Positions 29,269 to 38,516 are shown, counted from the first letter of the stretch. The stretch is 64,000 nt of DNA from Parahoeflea alexandrii (GCF_027214025.1 NZ_JAPWHB010000005.1:196575-260574); one strand, 5' to 3'. A program made the numbers and translations. The notes: generated by a model from the sequence alone, not told the origin.

Positions 29269-30144
29269 ATGGAGCTTCTCGTACAGCAATTGGTCACCGG
29301 CATCGCAACAGGCGGGATCTATGCCTGCATGGCGCTGGCCGTGGTGATGATCTACCAGGCAATCCATCATCTGAATTTCGCCCAGGGCGAAATGGCGATG
29401 TTTTCCACCTTCATCGCCTGGCAGATGCTTGCCTGGGGCGTTCCCTACTGGCTGGTGATCCCGCTGACCGTGGTCATTTCCTTTGCCGGCGGCGTCGCGA
29501 TCGAGCGCCTCGTCATCCGGCCGCTCGGCGATGCGCCGGTGCTCAGCCACATTGTCGTCTTCATCGGCCTTTTTGCCATCATCAACAGTCTCGCCGGCTT
29601 CATCTGGGATTTCACCATCAAGCCGTTCCCCAGCCCCTTCGGCGAAGGATCGCAGTTCGGCGGCCTGATCAGCAACCATCAGGTTGGAATGATTGCGGTC
29701 ACGATGACCGTGCTGGTGATACTGTTCCTGTTCTTCCAGTACACCCGCGTCGGCCTTGCCATGCGCGCGGCCGCCGAGAACCCCGCATCGGCCCGCCTGG
29801 TCGGGATCCGCGTCGGCTGGATGATCGCGCTCGGCTGGGGCATGGCGGCGGCAATCGGCGCCATCGCCGGAATCCTGATCGCCCCAATTGTCTTTCTTGA
29901 ACCCAACATGATGCTGTCGATCCTGCTCTACGGCTTTGCCGGCGCGGTGCTTGGTGGACTGACCAGCCCGACCGGCGCGGTGTTCGGCGGCTTCATGGTA
30001 GGCATCATCGAAAACCTTGCAGGCACCTACATTCCGGAGATCGGCGGCGAATTGAAATTGCCGATTGCGCTGTTCCTGATCGTCACTGTTCTGGTGTTCA
30101 AGCCCACGGGCCTGTTCGGCCGCACTGTCGTACAGAGGGTCTGA
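29269..30144 (+). CDS. Branched-chain amino acid-type ABC transporter permease (LivH-like)
   Basis: Inner-membrane permease of 291 aa with about eight hydrophobic segments. The N-terminal LVTGIATGGIYACMALAVVMIYQ and HHLNFAQGEMAMF, and the cytoplasmic loop VGLAMRAAAENPASARLVGI, are LivH hallmarks. ATG 29269 follows GAGGGAGA; an earlier in-frame start would overlap livF deeply. The LivM-like gene begins 3 nt after its stop. Confidence 0.93.
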   Translation: MELLVQQLVTGIATGGIYACMALAVVMIYQAIHHLNFAQGEMAMFSTFIAWQMLAWGVPYWLVIPLTVVISFAGGVAIERLVIRPLGDAPVLSHIVVFIGLFAIINSLAGFIWDFTIKPFPSPFGEGSQFGGLISNHQVGMIAVTMTVLVILFLFFQYTRVGLAMRAAAENPASARLVGIRVGWMIALGWGMAAAIGAIAGILIAPIVFLEPNMMLSILLYGFAGAVLGGLTSPTGAVFGGFMVGIIENLAGTYIPEIGGELKLPIALFLIVTVLVFKPTGLFGRTVVQRV

Positions 30145-30147
30145 TTG

Positions 30148-31194
30148 ATGTCCGTAAACACCACGACCACCGCCGACAGCCAGGCTCCGGCCAAGCAGGG
30201 TGTCAGCCTGCCTGCGCCCGCCGCGGCCACCGGCAATGTGAAGATCATGCGGACGGCGGGCGCAATCCTGCTCGCGATCGGCGTGGCTGCGCCCTTCCTG
30301 TCCGGCAATTTCCTGATCTTCCAGCTGACCATGATGATGATCTACGCGATCGCCATCCTCGGGCTCAACATCCTTACCGGTTTCAATGGCCAGTTCTCGC
30401 TGGGCCACGGGGCCTTCTATGCCGTCGGCGCCTACACGGCTGCCATCATGATGGACCAGTTTGGTATTGGCTATCTGTGGACGCTTCCGATCGCCGGCAT
30501 CGTCTGCTTCGTGGTCGGCTTCCTGTTCGGCCTGCCGGCGCTGCGGCTCGACGGGGTCTATCTGGCTCTGGCAACGTTCGCACTTGCCGTTGTCACGCCG
30601 CAGCTGTTCAAGCTCACGCCTTTCGAGCACTGGACCAGCGGAGTCATGGGGATCGTGATCTCCAAGCCTGATGCGCCGTTCGGATTGCCGCTCAACCCGG
30701 ACCAGTGGCTCTACTTCCTGACCTTCGCCATCGGCCTGCTCGCCTATGTCTGCGCCAGAAACCTGGTCGGAAGCCGGACGGGACGCGCCTTGATGGCGAT
30801 CCGCGACAATCCGATCGCCGCCCGCTCAATGGGGGTCAATACAGCACTTTTCAAGTCGCTGGCCTTCGGAGTCAGCGCGCTCTACACCGGAGTTGCGGGA
30901 GCCCTGGGTGCCATCGTGGTTCAGTACATTTCGCCGGATTCTTTCCACTTCGCGCTTTCCGTAGCCCTGGTTGTCGGGCTGGTTGTCGGCGGAGTCGGCT
31001 GGCTGCCGGGCGCATTGTTCGGCGGCGCCTTCATCATGTTCGTGCCGAACATTGCTGAAGAGCTGTCGAAGGGCCTGTCGGGCGCCGTTTACGGCGTCAT
31101 CATGATCCTCATGATGTATGCGATACCGACCGGGCTGGGAGGCCTGTTGAAGGCAGCGTTGGGAGCGCTGTCCAAACGGAGTACGACTAGGTAG
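30148..31194 (+). CDS. Branched-chain amino acid-type ABC transporter permease (LivM-like)
   Basis: Second permease, 348 aa. It has an unusual hydrophilic N-terminal tail of about 30 residues rich in Thr, Ala and Pro before the first membrane helix. The core LNILTGFNGQFSLGHGAFYAVGAYT and the loop GRALMAIRDNPIAARSMGV are LivM signatures. It starts at ATG 30148, 3 nt after the LivH-like stop, and completes the membrane channel of the importer. Confidence 0.93.
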   Translation: MSVNTTTTADSQAPAKQGVSLPAPAAATGNVKIMRTAGAILLAIGVAAPFLSGNFLIFQLTMMMIYAIAILGLNILTGFNGQFSLGHGAFYAVGAYTAAIMMDQFGIGYLWTLPIAGIVCFVVGFLFGLPALRLDGVYLALATFALAVVTPQLFKLTPFEHWTSGVMGIVISKPDAPFGLPLNPDQWLYFLTFAIGLLAYVCARNLVGSRTGRALMAIRDNPIAARSMGVNTALFKSLAFGVSALYTGVAGALGAIVVQYISPDSFHFALSVALVVGLVVGGVGWLPGALFGGAFIMFVPNIAEELSKGLSGAVYGVIMILMMYAIPTGLGGLLKAALGALSKRSTTR

Positions 31195-31217
31195 TGCAAC
31201 CTTAAAGGGAGGAAACC

Positions 31218-32444
31218 ATGCACAACAGACGTAACATGCTTAAATATATGGGTGCGGGGCTCGCATTGAGCGCCAGCCTGGCATTTCCCGCAATCAGCCA
31301 TGCGGCGGACATGCCCGGCGTCACCGACACCGAAATCAAGCTTGGCAACATCTCGCCCTACAGCGGACCGGCATCGGCCTACTCGACGATCGCCAAGACG
31401 ATTGCCGCCTATTTCAACAAGGTCAACGAAGAAGGCGGGATCAACGGACGCAAGATCAACTTCCTGTCCTACGATGACGGCTACTCGCCGCCCAAGGCTG
31501 TCGAGCAGGCTCGCAAACTCGTCGAGAGCGACGAAGTCTTGCTGATCTTCCAGTCGCTCGGGACGCCGTCGAACTCGGCGATCGAGAAATACATGAACAT
31601 GAAGAAAGTGCCGCAGCTTCTCGTTGCCACCGGCGCCACCAAGTTCGGCAATCCGAAAGAGGCCCCGTGGACCATGGGCTGGCAGCCGAACTACCAGAGC
31701 GAAGGCATCATCTACGGCCGCTGGATCAACAGCGAAATGCCCGATGCCAAGATCGCCGTAATGTATCAGAACGACGATTTCGGTAAGGACGTTCTGGCTG
31801 GTCTGAAAACCGGCCTTGGCGACAAGGCAGACATGATCGTTGCCGAAGCCTCCTACGAGGTCGCCGAGCCTGTGGTGGATTCACAGGTGGTCAAGCTGAA
31901 GGCCTCCGGCGCCGATGTTTTCATCAACATCGCAACGCCGAAGTTCGCCGCCCAGGCGATCAAGAAGGCCCATGAGATCGGCTGGGACGCGACCCAGATC
32001 GTTGCCAACGTCTCGACCTCGGTGGCCGCTGTTCTGACCCCCGCCGGGCTTGAAGCTTCCACCGGTGTGATCTCGACGGGTTATCTCAAGGATATGCAGG
32101 ATCCGCAGTGGGCCGACGACCCGGCCAAAAAGGACTGGGAAGCCTTCATGGACAAGTACTTCCCGGACGGCAACAAGGCGTCTAACTTCACCGTTTACGG
32201 ATACTCGGTGGCACAGACCATGGTGCATATCCTCGAACAGGCAGGCGATGACCTGACCCGCGAGAATGTGCTCAAGCAGGCAGCCAGCATGAAGGATGTC
32301 ACTCTGCCGCTGTTCCTGCCCGGCATGTCCATGAACACCTCGGAAACCGACTACTTCCCGATCGAGCAGATGCAGCTGATGAAGTTCGACGGCGAGCGTT
32401 GGGTCAACTTCGGTGACGTCATTTCCGGCGAAGTCGGCGGCTGA
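31218..32444 (+). CDS. Branched-chain amino acid-type ABC transporter substrate-binding protein
   Basis: Periplasmic ligand binder of 408 aa, Peripla_BP_6 type. The signal MHNRRNMLKYMGAGLALSA has a Tat-like twin Arg, with a cut after AISHA likely. The mature start is TDTEIKLGNISPYSGPASAY, and VEQARKLVESDEVLLIFQ and MYQNDDFGKDVLAGLK follow. It is the last gene of the importer operon, followed by a strong terminator. The ligand is inferred to be an aliphatic or aromatic acid fed to the divergent pim-like operon. Confidence 0.93.
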   Translation: MHNRRNMLKYMGAGLALSASLAFPAISHAADMPGVTDTEIKLGNISPYSGPASAYSTIAKTIAAYFNKVNEEGGINGRKINFLSYDDGYSPPKAVEQARKLVESDEVLLIFQSLGTPSNSAIEKYMNMKKVPQLLVATGATKFGNPKEAPWTMGWQPNYQSEGIIYGRWINSEMPDAKIAVMYQNDDFGKDVLAGLKTGLGDKADMIVAEASYEVAEPVVDSQVVKLKASGADVFINIATPKFAAQAIKKAHEIGWDATQIVANVSTSVAAVLTPAGLEASTGVISTGYLKDMQDPQWADDPAKKDWEAFMDKYFPDGNKASNFTVYGYSVAQTMVHILEQAGDDLTRENVLKQAASMKDVTLPLFLPGMSMNTSETDYFPIEQMQLMKFDGERWVNFGDVISGEVGG

Positions 32445-32473
32445 AGCCGGCGCGTCTGAAAACACCAAAGGAG

Positions 32474-32505
32474 ACGCCGGGTGCCAGATTGACACCCGGC
32501 GTTTT
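32474..32505 (+). terminator. Rho-independent terminator after the Liv-type operon
   Basis: Ten-bp perfect stem ACGCCGGGTG/CACCCGGCGT with a 9-nt loop and a following T run, 30 nt after the binding-protein stop. It lies between convergent operons and ends 5 bp before the kinase stop codon, so it may also act on the opposite strand. Confidence 0.8.
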
Positions 32506-32509
32506 GCAT

Positions 32510-33793
32510 TCAGGAGCCGGAAGCGAAGCGGTCGAAAAGATCCGGGCGTCCCATCTGACCGCCCTTGAGCATCAGTTCCATCCGGTCAAGCGCCGGATCT
32601 TTATGATGGCCGAGGCAAAGGCCCACCCCGGGATCGAGGTCCGCGGCGAATTCAAGCGCCGTGAAACCGAGGCGCTGGCAGATTGCGCTCGAGGTATCGC
32701 CGCCGGCCACGCCAAGCCGTCCGCAGGGAACACGCGAAAGAACCGCAGCAACGAACTCGACCAGCCGTGCTGTGAGCATCGGCGCATCCAGCGTGTAGTC
32801 GGCTCCCGGCAATGTGTGCGCCAGAACATTGCGGCCTTCCGCAAGGCTGGCCGAAACGCATTCGGCAACGGCCTCGAGCCGCTCCGGATCATTGAGCATC
32901 GCCGGGAGCAGCGGGAACATGTTAAATTTGGTAGCCGTCGACACCTGGGCCTCGGTTACAGATGAGCGGCTGCCGGCGATCACAAGGCTGGGGCCAGCCC
33001 GGCGTGTCGGCCATGAGGTGAGGGGGGAAGCCGCAGAAAACCCGGTCGATGCGTGGCTCAGGGCTTCTGCCACGCTGCTGGCGCCGACCAGCACAATTGG
33101 CTGGTCGCAGGATATCCGGCTCAGCGCCTGGCCAATGACCTTGATGTCGCCATCCGACCCGGCGTCGAGCAATAATCGTCTGGTGCCTTTGCCGAGGGAC
33201 GTCTCAAGCGTACCAAGCAGCGCCTCCGGACCGGCAGAGAGTTCGGTAAAGGGTATCGAGACGAACCCTTCCAGTCCCTGGGCGGCAAGGTGAATTGTAA
33301 GATCGGCCTCGGTCATCGGCGTGATCGGGTGCCTGCGCATCACCGGGTGGCGGTCGATCCTGTACACCTGACCATCGGCCGCACCGGCAAACAGGTTGCC
33401 GAACAGGCAATAGCGTCCGAGACTTGGCTGGCCGCCGAGAACGAGCGTCAGGACCGGATCAAGCGCACGCTCAAGTTCGATGACGGCGGCCCCGATCGAT
33501 CCAGTGTCTCGCCCGCTGTCGAAGGTGGAGCACACCTTGTAGTGCACATACCGAGGTTTGAGCCTGGCAACTGTGGCGGCGATGCCGGACATCCGGTCCC
33601 GAATGTGGCCGGCGGGCAGCCCCCGCAATTCGGTGGCGATGCCGATGACGTCGAGATCGTCGCCGGCCTTTTCCGCTTCGGCCGGGTCGAGGAACAGCCT
33701 GACGCGAGCCCCTGAGCGTGCCCAGGTGGCCAGCGTATCGGACGCGCCGGTGAAATCGTCACCGATGAAGACCGAGCGTGCGCCCCTCGCCAT
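32510..33793 (-). CDS. Four-carbon/branched sugar-acid kinase, DUF1537 (OtnK/OiaK type)
   Basis: ATP-dependent kinase of the DUF1537 family, 427 aa. The N-terminal substrate domain opens with VFIGDDFTGASDTLATWA (Asp12/Asp13) and includes YKVCSTFDSG. The C-terminal nucleotide domain carries GVAGGDTSSAICQRLG, the family's ATP loop. Known members phosphorylate 3-oxo-tetronates or 3-oxo-isoapionate. It starts at ATG 33793, overlapping the RuBisCO-like gene by 1 codon shifted, so coupled translation is likely. Pairing with an RLP recalls OiaK/OiaX of D-apionate breakdown, but the apionate lactonase and oxidoisomerase are not in the window. Confidence 0.88.
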   Translation of the reverse strand: MARGARSVFIGDDFTGASDTLATWARSGARVRLFLDPAEAEKAGDDLDVIGIATELRGLPAGHIRDRMSGIAATVARLKPRYVHYKVCSTFDSGRDTGSIGAAVIELERALDPVLTLVLGGQPSLGRYCLFGNLFAGAADGQVYRIDRHPVMRRHPITPMTEADLTIHLAAQGLEGFVSIPFTELSAGPEALLGTLETSLGKGTRRLLLDAGSDGDIKVIGQALSRISCDQPIVLVGASSVAEALSHASTGFSAASPLTSWPTRRAGPSLVIAGSRSSVTEAQVSTATKFNMFPLLPAMLNDPERLEAVAECVSASLAEGRNVLAHTLPGADYTLDAPMLTARLVEFVAAVLSRVPCGRLGVAGGDTSSAICQRLGFTALEFAADLDPGVGLCLGHHKDPALDRMELMLKGGQMGRPDLFDRFASGS

Positions 33794-33795
33794 CC

Positions 33796-35070
33796 TCAAC
33801 TCCCGAAGAAGTCGAGCGCGGCGCCGAGTTCAGGAGCCTTTCTGGCCCAGGCATTCAGCGTCTGGCCGGACCCGATCGCGTCCCAGGCCTGGCGCAGGCT
33901 CTGGACGCCGGCCGTCGGCCCCCGGGGATGCGCGAGGATGCCGCCGCCGGCCATGAACAGGAAATCCGGGCTGCCGACCGCCTCGAAGGTCCGCGGCAAG
34001 GTGCCAGCCCACTGGCCTGAGGAGAACGCCGGCATGACCCGGTCGTCCGGATCGGTTCCGTCCGCGGCGAGCGGCACGATGCACCGTCTCGCAGCGGCTT
34101 CGACCTCGTCCGCCGCATCCACAAACTTGCCGCCGATCCCGTGCACATGCATGTGGTCGACGCCCGCCAGCCGGTACATCGCCTGATAGGCGTCAAAGGC
34201 GATGCCGAGCAGCGGATGGCGCGACATTGCGCCAAAGCCGTTGCGGTGGGCGTGAATGGCCAGCGGCGTATGCGCCCTGAGGCTCTCCATGCCTGACAGC
34301 CCGCACCAGTTCAGGCTCGCCATCACGCACGAGCCGCCCTCGGCGGCCACCAGATCGGCGTGGCGGCGCATCGCATCGGTTTCGTCGGTGATGTTGAAGG
34401 CCATCATTACATCGCGCCCGGTCCGGTCGCGGAAAGCCCGGATCCTGGCCATGACAGCCGGAACCCGCTCGGCGATCGGCGCATGATCGGGATTGGCGCA
34501 GACCTCGTCATCCTTGATGAAATCGACGCCGGCCTCGCACAGTGTCTCGACCAGGTCGGCGATCTCGCTCGAGCGCATGCCGACATTGGGCTTGATGATG
34601 GTGCCGAACAGCGGCCGGTCGTAGACATCCAGTTGCGCCCGCGTTCCCGCGATGCCCATGGTGGGCATGGCATACCGTGCCCGGTAGGTCTGCGGAATTG
34701 AAAGCGAGAGCAGTTTGAGCCCGGTCAGTTCTCCGATGTCATAGAGATTGCCGGACACCGTGGCGGCCAGGGTCGGCAGGTTGCGGCCGATATTTGCCAC
34801 CGGGAAGGCAATCCGCACCAGAGCCCGCCTGTAAGGTCCGGCCACCGCCTTGCGCTGCAGGTAGGCGCTCTCGAGACTGGGGACCCCGACCGGATCCAGT
34901 TCACTGACCTCCAGCACTTCGGCGGCGGCGCGGGCCCGCAACTCGTCGGTCTCGCCAGCCACGCGGACGAAAGTGCCGCTCGACTGCTCGCCCGCCATCA
35001 CCGCTGCGATCCGGGCGGGATCCATCGGCGTTTCGATGAGGTAGGTGGCTTCGATGCGATCGGTTTTCAT
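33796..35070 (-). CDS. RuBisCO-like protein (form IV), RLP1
   Basis: Large-subunit-fold enzyme of 424 aa. Many RuBisCO active-site positions are kept: Lys160 (K175), Lys186-Asp-Asp-Glu189 (K201-E204, the carbamylation/Mg site), His275-Arg276 (H294-R295), His308 (H327) and Lys315 (K334). The position of K177 is Asn162, which excludes a normal carboxylase. It probably enolises or decarboxylates the phosphorylated keto-acid made by the adjacent DUF1537 kinase. It lies between the kinase and the VOC gene, with the TRAP importer upstream. OiaX-type 3-oxo-isoapionate-4-phosphate decarboxylase is the best guess; other branched sugar acids such as hamamelonate are possible. Confidence 0.88.
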   Translation of the reverse strand: MKTDRIEATYLIETPMDPARIAAVMAGEQSSGTFVRVAGETDELRARAAAEVLEVSELDPVGVPSLESAYLQRKAVAGPYRRALVRIAFPVANIGRNLPTLAATVSGNLYDIGELTGLKLLSLSIPQTYRARYAMPTMGIAGTRAQLDVYDRPLFGTIIKPNVGMRSSEIADLVETLCEAGVDFIKDDEVCANPDHAPIAERVPAVMARIRAFRDRTGRDVMMAFNITDETDAMRRHADLVAAEGGSCVMASLNWCGLSGMESLRAHTPLAIHAHRNGFGAMSRHPLLGIAFDAYQAMYRLAGVDHMHVHGIGGKFVDAADEVEAAARRCIVPLAADGTDPDDRVMPAFSSGQWAGTLPRTFEAVGSPDFLFMAGGGILAHPRGPTAGVQSLRQAWDAIGSGQTLNAWARKAPELGAALDFFGS

Positions 35071-35077
35071 GCGTGTC

Positions 35078-35617
35078 TCAAATTGCCGAAAGGTCGGGGA
35101 AGGGGCGCAGCGGATCGCTGCCGTCCCAATTCTCAGACGCCGAGCGGATCAGGTCGAACATCCGGCCCTTCGGGCCCATCACTTCCGAAAGCTCGATCAC
35201 GGTTCCCGGGTGCGCTTCCTGGGCGAAATAGGTGAATCGGCCGTTCTTGCCGACACAGCCGCTCATCTTCTCGGTGAAGCCCTCCTCGAGCATCCGCTTG
35301 AGGTCGGCGTCGAAGTCTTCCGTCCAGTAGGCCACATGTTGCAGGCCGCGATGTCCGGCCTGCATGAAGTCGCGATACATTGACGGCGCATCGTTGCGGG
35401 TCTGGATCAGTTCGACCTGGATATAGCCGGAATTGGCCAGTGCCACTGAATTGTGTACGTCGTAGCTCTTGCCGTCATAGCGGTAGTCCTCGATCGGCAC
35501 CCGCGGATTGTAGAACCAGGGGCCGACGCCCATGACCCGCGACCAGTGGTCCATGCCCGCTTCGATGTCGTCGACCACATATCCCAGTTGCCGGATAGGT
35601 CCTAGAAACCTGCTCAT
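35078..35617 (-). CDS. VOC-superfamily (glyoxalase/epimerase-like) protein
   Basis: Metal-dependent beta-alpha-beta-beta-beta fold protein of 179 aa with two half-domains. The first begins IRQLGYVVDDIEAGMDHWSRVMG, and the second contains HRGLQHVAYWTEDFDADLKRMLEEG with VIELSE carrying the metal Glu. The length and motifs fit methylmalonyl-CoA epimerase/glyoxalase I relatives. It lies 7 nt upstream of RLP1 and 7 nt downstream of the TRAP permease, so it works in the same pathway, perhaps as an isomerase/epimerase of a keto-acid. No specific function can be given. Confidence 0.85.
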   Translation of the reverse strand: MSRFLGPIRQLGYVVDDIEAGMDHWSRVMGVGPWFYNPRVPIEDYRYDGKSYDVHNSVALANSGYIQVELIQTRNDAPSMYRDFMQAGHRGLQHVAYWTEDFDADLKRMLEEGFTEKMSGCVGKNGRFTYFAQEAHPGTVIELSEVMGPKGRMFDLIRSASENWDGSDPLRPFPDLSAI

Positions 35618-35624
35618 GTCTGCC

Positions 35625-36902
35625 TCATTTCAAGAGATAATTGGGAAGCCAGGTTGAAATGGCCGGGACGGCCGAAACAACGACCAGCGCTAGAAGCAGC
35701 GGCACCAGGAAGGGCAGCACGCCGCGAATGACGACCGGCACCGGTATTTTGGTGACGATGGAAACCATGAACAGGCTCATGCCGACGGGCGGCGTCAGCA
35801 GGCCGATCATCAGGTTGAGCACGAAGACAATGCCGAGCTGCAGCGGATCGACGCCGGCCATGGTCAGCGCCGGTGCGATGATCGGCGCAATGATCAGGAT
35901 CGCGGCAATGGATTCAAGCACCATGCCGACAACCAGCAGCAGAACATTGACCAGGAGCAGCAGCATGAAGGGATCGTCGGTCAGGCCCAGCAGAAGCTGG
36001 CTGGCGATCAGCGGCACCCGGTCGAGCGTCAGCACCCAGGCAAACAGCGCCGCGGCCGACACGATGAACAGGATATTGGCTGTCGCCTCGACGGTTTCCC
36101 TGAGGCAGGCGATCATCTTGGTCATGGTCAGGCTGCGGTAGATGAAGACGCCGATCAGACAGGCATAGGCAACGGTGACGCCCGCCACTTCGGTCGGGCC
36201 GAAATAGCCGCTCAGCAGCCCGCCGATCAGCAGCACCGGAGCCATCAGGGCAGGGAAGGACACTACGAACTTGGAAACGACAGCCTTCGCCGTCGGCCGT
36301 ACAGTATCGCGCGGCAAGCCCTTGACCCGGGCCATGATCGCGACCTGGATCATCAGCAGGGCCGTCAGCAGCAGCGCCGGGACGATGCCTGCGACCAGCA
36401 GCTTCACCGCCGAGACATTGGCGACGCTGGCATAGATGATGATCGGGATCGAGGGCGGAAAGATCGGGCCGATGGTTGCTGCGGCGACCGTCAGGCCTGC
36501 GGCGAAATCCTCGCGATACCCTTGCGCCTTCATCTGGTTGATCTGCACCGCGCCCAGCGCCCCGATGTCGGCCAGCGCCGCTCCGGAGATGCCGGAAAAG
36601 ATCAGGCTGACCAGCACGCTGACCTGCGCCACCGCGCCGCGGATGCGGCCAAGCAAAAGTCGTACGAGATCGAACAAATGGGTGGTTACACCCATGGCGT
36701 TGAGCAGGTTGGCGGCCAGGATGAACAGCGGCACGGCAAGCAGCGGCGAAGAATCGAGCGCATTGAGCGCGCGCTGCGCCAGCACCGAAACCGGCAGATT
36801 GTTGGCGACAATGACGATGGCCGAGGAAAGTCCCAGCGAGACCGCGACCGGGGCGCCGCACAGGAGCAATGCCAGGAATATGCCGAGAAGAACGAGGCTC
36901 AT
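35625..36902 (-). CDS. TRAP transporter large permease (DctM/SiaM-like)
   Basis: Twelve-helix ion-coupled permease of 425 aa. Typical segments are LFILAANLLNAMGVTTHLFDLV, SGISGAALADIGALGAVQ (the DctM signature), and GLLTPPVGMSLFMVS near the C-terminus. The ATG overlaps the end of the small-subunit gene (ATGA). Together with the DctQ and DctP genes upstream it imports an organic or sugar acid that the kinase, RLP1 and VOC protein then process. Confidence 0.94.
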   Translation of the reverse strand: MSLVLLGIFLALLLCGAPVAVSLGLSSAIVIVANNLPVSVLAQRALNALDSSPLLAVPLFILAANLLNAMGVTTHLFDLVRLLLGRIRGAVAQVSVLVSLIFSGISGAALADIGALGAVQINQMKAQGYREDFAAGLTVAAATIGPIFPPSIPIIIYASVANVSAVKLLVAGIVPALLLTALLMIQVAIMARVKGLPRDTVRPTAKAVVSKFVVSFPALMAPVLLIGGLLSGYFGPTEVAGVTVAYACLIGVFIYRSLTMTKMIACLRETVEATANILFIVSAAALFAWVLTLDRVPLIASQLLLGLTDDPFMLLLLVNVLLLVVGMVLESIAAILIIAPIIAPALTMAGVDPLQLGIVFVLNLMIGLLTPPVGMSLFMVSIVTKIPVPVVIRGVLPFLVPLLLALVVVSAVPAISTWLPNYLLK

Positions 36903-37414
36903 GGGATCATGCCCTTGTCGGCCGTATCCGGGCCGCGGAGAATATCGGAAATCCGGAAGATCGCGGCAAACACGATCAGGACCGTGCCGATCAGCGCCGG
37001 GGCGTAATATCCCCAGTTGGGCATGCCCATCGCCGGCGTCAGGAATTTCCCCGCGCGCGGCAGGAAGGCGGCAAAGCCCCAGAGCGTAAAGCCGGCGAAG
37101 GCCAGCGTCGCCAGTTCGGACGTGACATGCATTGCGCGGCGCAGCAAATCGCCCGACATGTCCGGAACGATGGTCACCGCCACCATCTGATGGCGGATCA
37201 CCAGGCTTGGTATGGAGAGGAACACCAGCCCGATGCTGCAGAAGCGGGCCAGTTCGTCAGCCCAGGGCAGGCCCAGATCGAACAGGTTGCGCGCCACCAC
37301 CTGGACGGCGACCATGATCGCCATCAGGGCAAGCATGCCGATGCTGACCGCAACGCCGGCATCGGCCAGCCGCGCCATCACGGCGCGGCTTCGTGTGGTA
37401 TGTTGACGGGTCAT
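36899..37414 (-). CDS. TRAP transporter small permease (DctQ-like)
   Basis: Four-helix small subunit of 171 aa. VQVVARNLFDLGLPWADELARFCSIGLVFLS matches the DctQ core read in order. ATG 37414 is preferred because GAGAGGG lies 6 nt before it; the in-frame ATG at 37420 abuts that site. It lies between the binding protein (24 nt upstream) and the large permease. Confidence 0.92.
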   Translation of the reverse strand: MTRQHTTRSRAVMARLADAGVAVSIGMLALMAIMVAVQVVARNLFDLGLPWADELARFCSIGLVFLSIPSLVIRHQMVAVTIVPDMSGDLLRRAMHVTSELATLAFAGFTLWGFAAFLPRAGKFLTPAMGMPNWGYYAPALIGTVLIVFAAIFRISDILRGPDTADKGMIP

Positions 37415-37438
37415 GCCCATCCCTCTCGCTGTGAATGA

Positions 37439-38476
37439 TCAGGCTACAGCGGCAATCTTCGCATAAAGGTCGCCATACTTCTCGCCAAAGCGTTCATCCA
37501 CCAGCGCCTTCACCGAAGTCCGGAACTCCTCGAGCTTCAGCCCGTCGTCCTTGCCGATCACGGTCATGCCGAGTTCGCGCAACTGCTGGGTCTCGGCATC
37601 TTCCTTGTCGAGAATGGCGTTGGTGGCCTTGACCCGGGTCTCTTCCGCCGCCGTGGTGACGGCCTGCTTCTGTTCGGCCGAAAGCCCTTGCCAGACATCC
37701 TCGTTCATCACCACCATTTCGGCGTTCGACATGTGGCCGGTGAGCATCAAATGCGACTGGACATCGTAGAGCTTGACTGAAAGCACCACGTTGACCGGAT
37801 TTTCCTGTCCCGAAACAACGCCTGTTGCAAGCGCGGTCGGAACCTCCGACCAGTCGACCGGCACCGCAACGGCGCCCATGCCTTCGACGGCTGTGGTGTA
37901 GATCGGGAAGGGCACGGCGCGGATCTTGACGCCCGCCAGATCGGCCGGCGAATAGACCGCTTTGTTGGCGGTGAGATTGCGGCGGCCGAAATAGTGGGCG
38001 TAGATCACGCGCACATTGGCAGCCGCGATCAGGCCCTCGTTGAGCTCCTGCATCACCGGCGAATTGACATCGGTGACCTTCAGCAGGTGGTCGACGTCAC
38101 GATAGAGATAGGGCGTGTCGAGAGCTGCGAACGGCGCATAGAGCGAGCCGATGCCGCCGGCGGTGTTGTGCGAAAGCGCGATGCTGCCGAGCGAGACCGC
38201 TTCGGCCAGTTCCTGCAGCTTGCCGAGCTGCGAAGCCGGATAGACTTCGACGGCAATGTCGCCGCCGGAAGACTTGCCGAGCGCTTCGGCGAACCAGTCA
38301 GCCTGGGCTCCGGCGACCGATGCCGGCTCGTTGTTGTGGCCGTAGCGCAATGTCAGCGATGGTGCAGCGTGCGCGTAGCCCGGCATCAGCGCCATGGCGC
38401 CTGCGCCAAGCCCCATGCCAAGCGCTGCGCGACGTGTGATTTCGATTGAACGAATGCGTGAATTGCGTTCTGTCAT
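37439..38476 (-). CDS. TRAP transporter substrate-binding protein (DctP-like) with Tat signal
   Basis: Periplasmic binder of 345 aa. The N-terminus has a twin-arginine signal (ITRRAALGMGLGAGAMAL, cut after GYAHA). The mature region LTLRYGHNNEPASVAGAQADWFAE and the conserved Arg in GVKIRAVPFPIYTTAVEGMGA, which binds carboxylates in DctP proteins, are present. It is the first gene of the minus-strand operon and starts 24 bp from the LacI-type operator palindrome. The ligand is therefore an acid, probably a sugar acid. Confidence 0.93.
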   Translation of the reverse strand: MTERNSRIRSIEITRRAALGMGLGAGAMALMPGYAHAAPSLTLRYGHNNEPASVAGAQADWFAEALGKSSGGDIAVEVYPASQLGKLQELAEAVSLGSIALSHNTAGGIGSLYAPFAALDTPYLYRDVDHLLKVTDVNSPVMQELNEGLIAAANVRVIYAHYFGRRNLTANKAVYSPADLAGVKIRAVPFPIYTTAVEGMGAVAVPVDWSEVPTALATGVVSGQENPVNVVLSVKLYDVQSHLMLTGHMSNAEMVVMNEDVWQGLSAEQKQAVTTAAEETRVKATNAILDKEDAETQQLRELGMTVIGKDDGLKLEEFRTSVKALVDERFGEKYGDLYAKIAAVA

Positions 38477-38499
38477 AGTGACCTCCCATGATTTGTTTT

Positions 38500-38516
38500 G
38501 AGGTGTACGACACCTC
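38500..38516. promoter_or_regulatory. 17-bp palindrome, LacI-type operator candidate between dctP and lacI
   Basis: GAGGTGT-ACG-ACACCTC has perfect 7-bp arms around a 3-nt centre. It lies 24 bp upstream of the TRAP binding-protein ATG in the 119-bp divergent gap next to the LacI-type gene. Size, symmetry and position fit a repressor site for the TRAP-kinase-RLP1 operon. Confidence 0.6.

Noticed and set aside
29191-30630. Minus-strand open frame of about 480 codons opposite the LivH/LivM genes
   Set aside because: The translation is Asp/His/Arg-rich without domains, and it covers two well-supported permease genes on the other strand.
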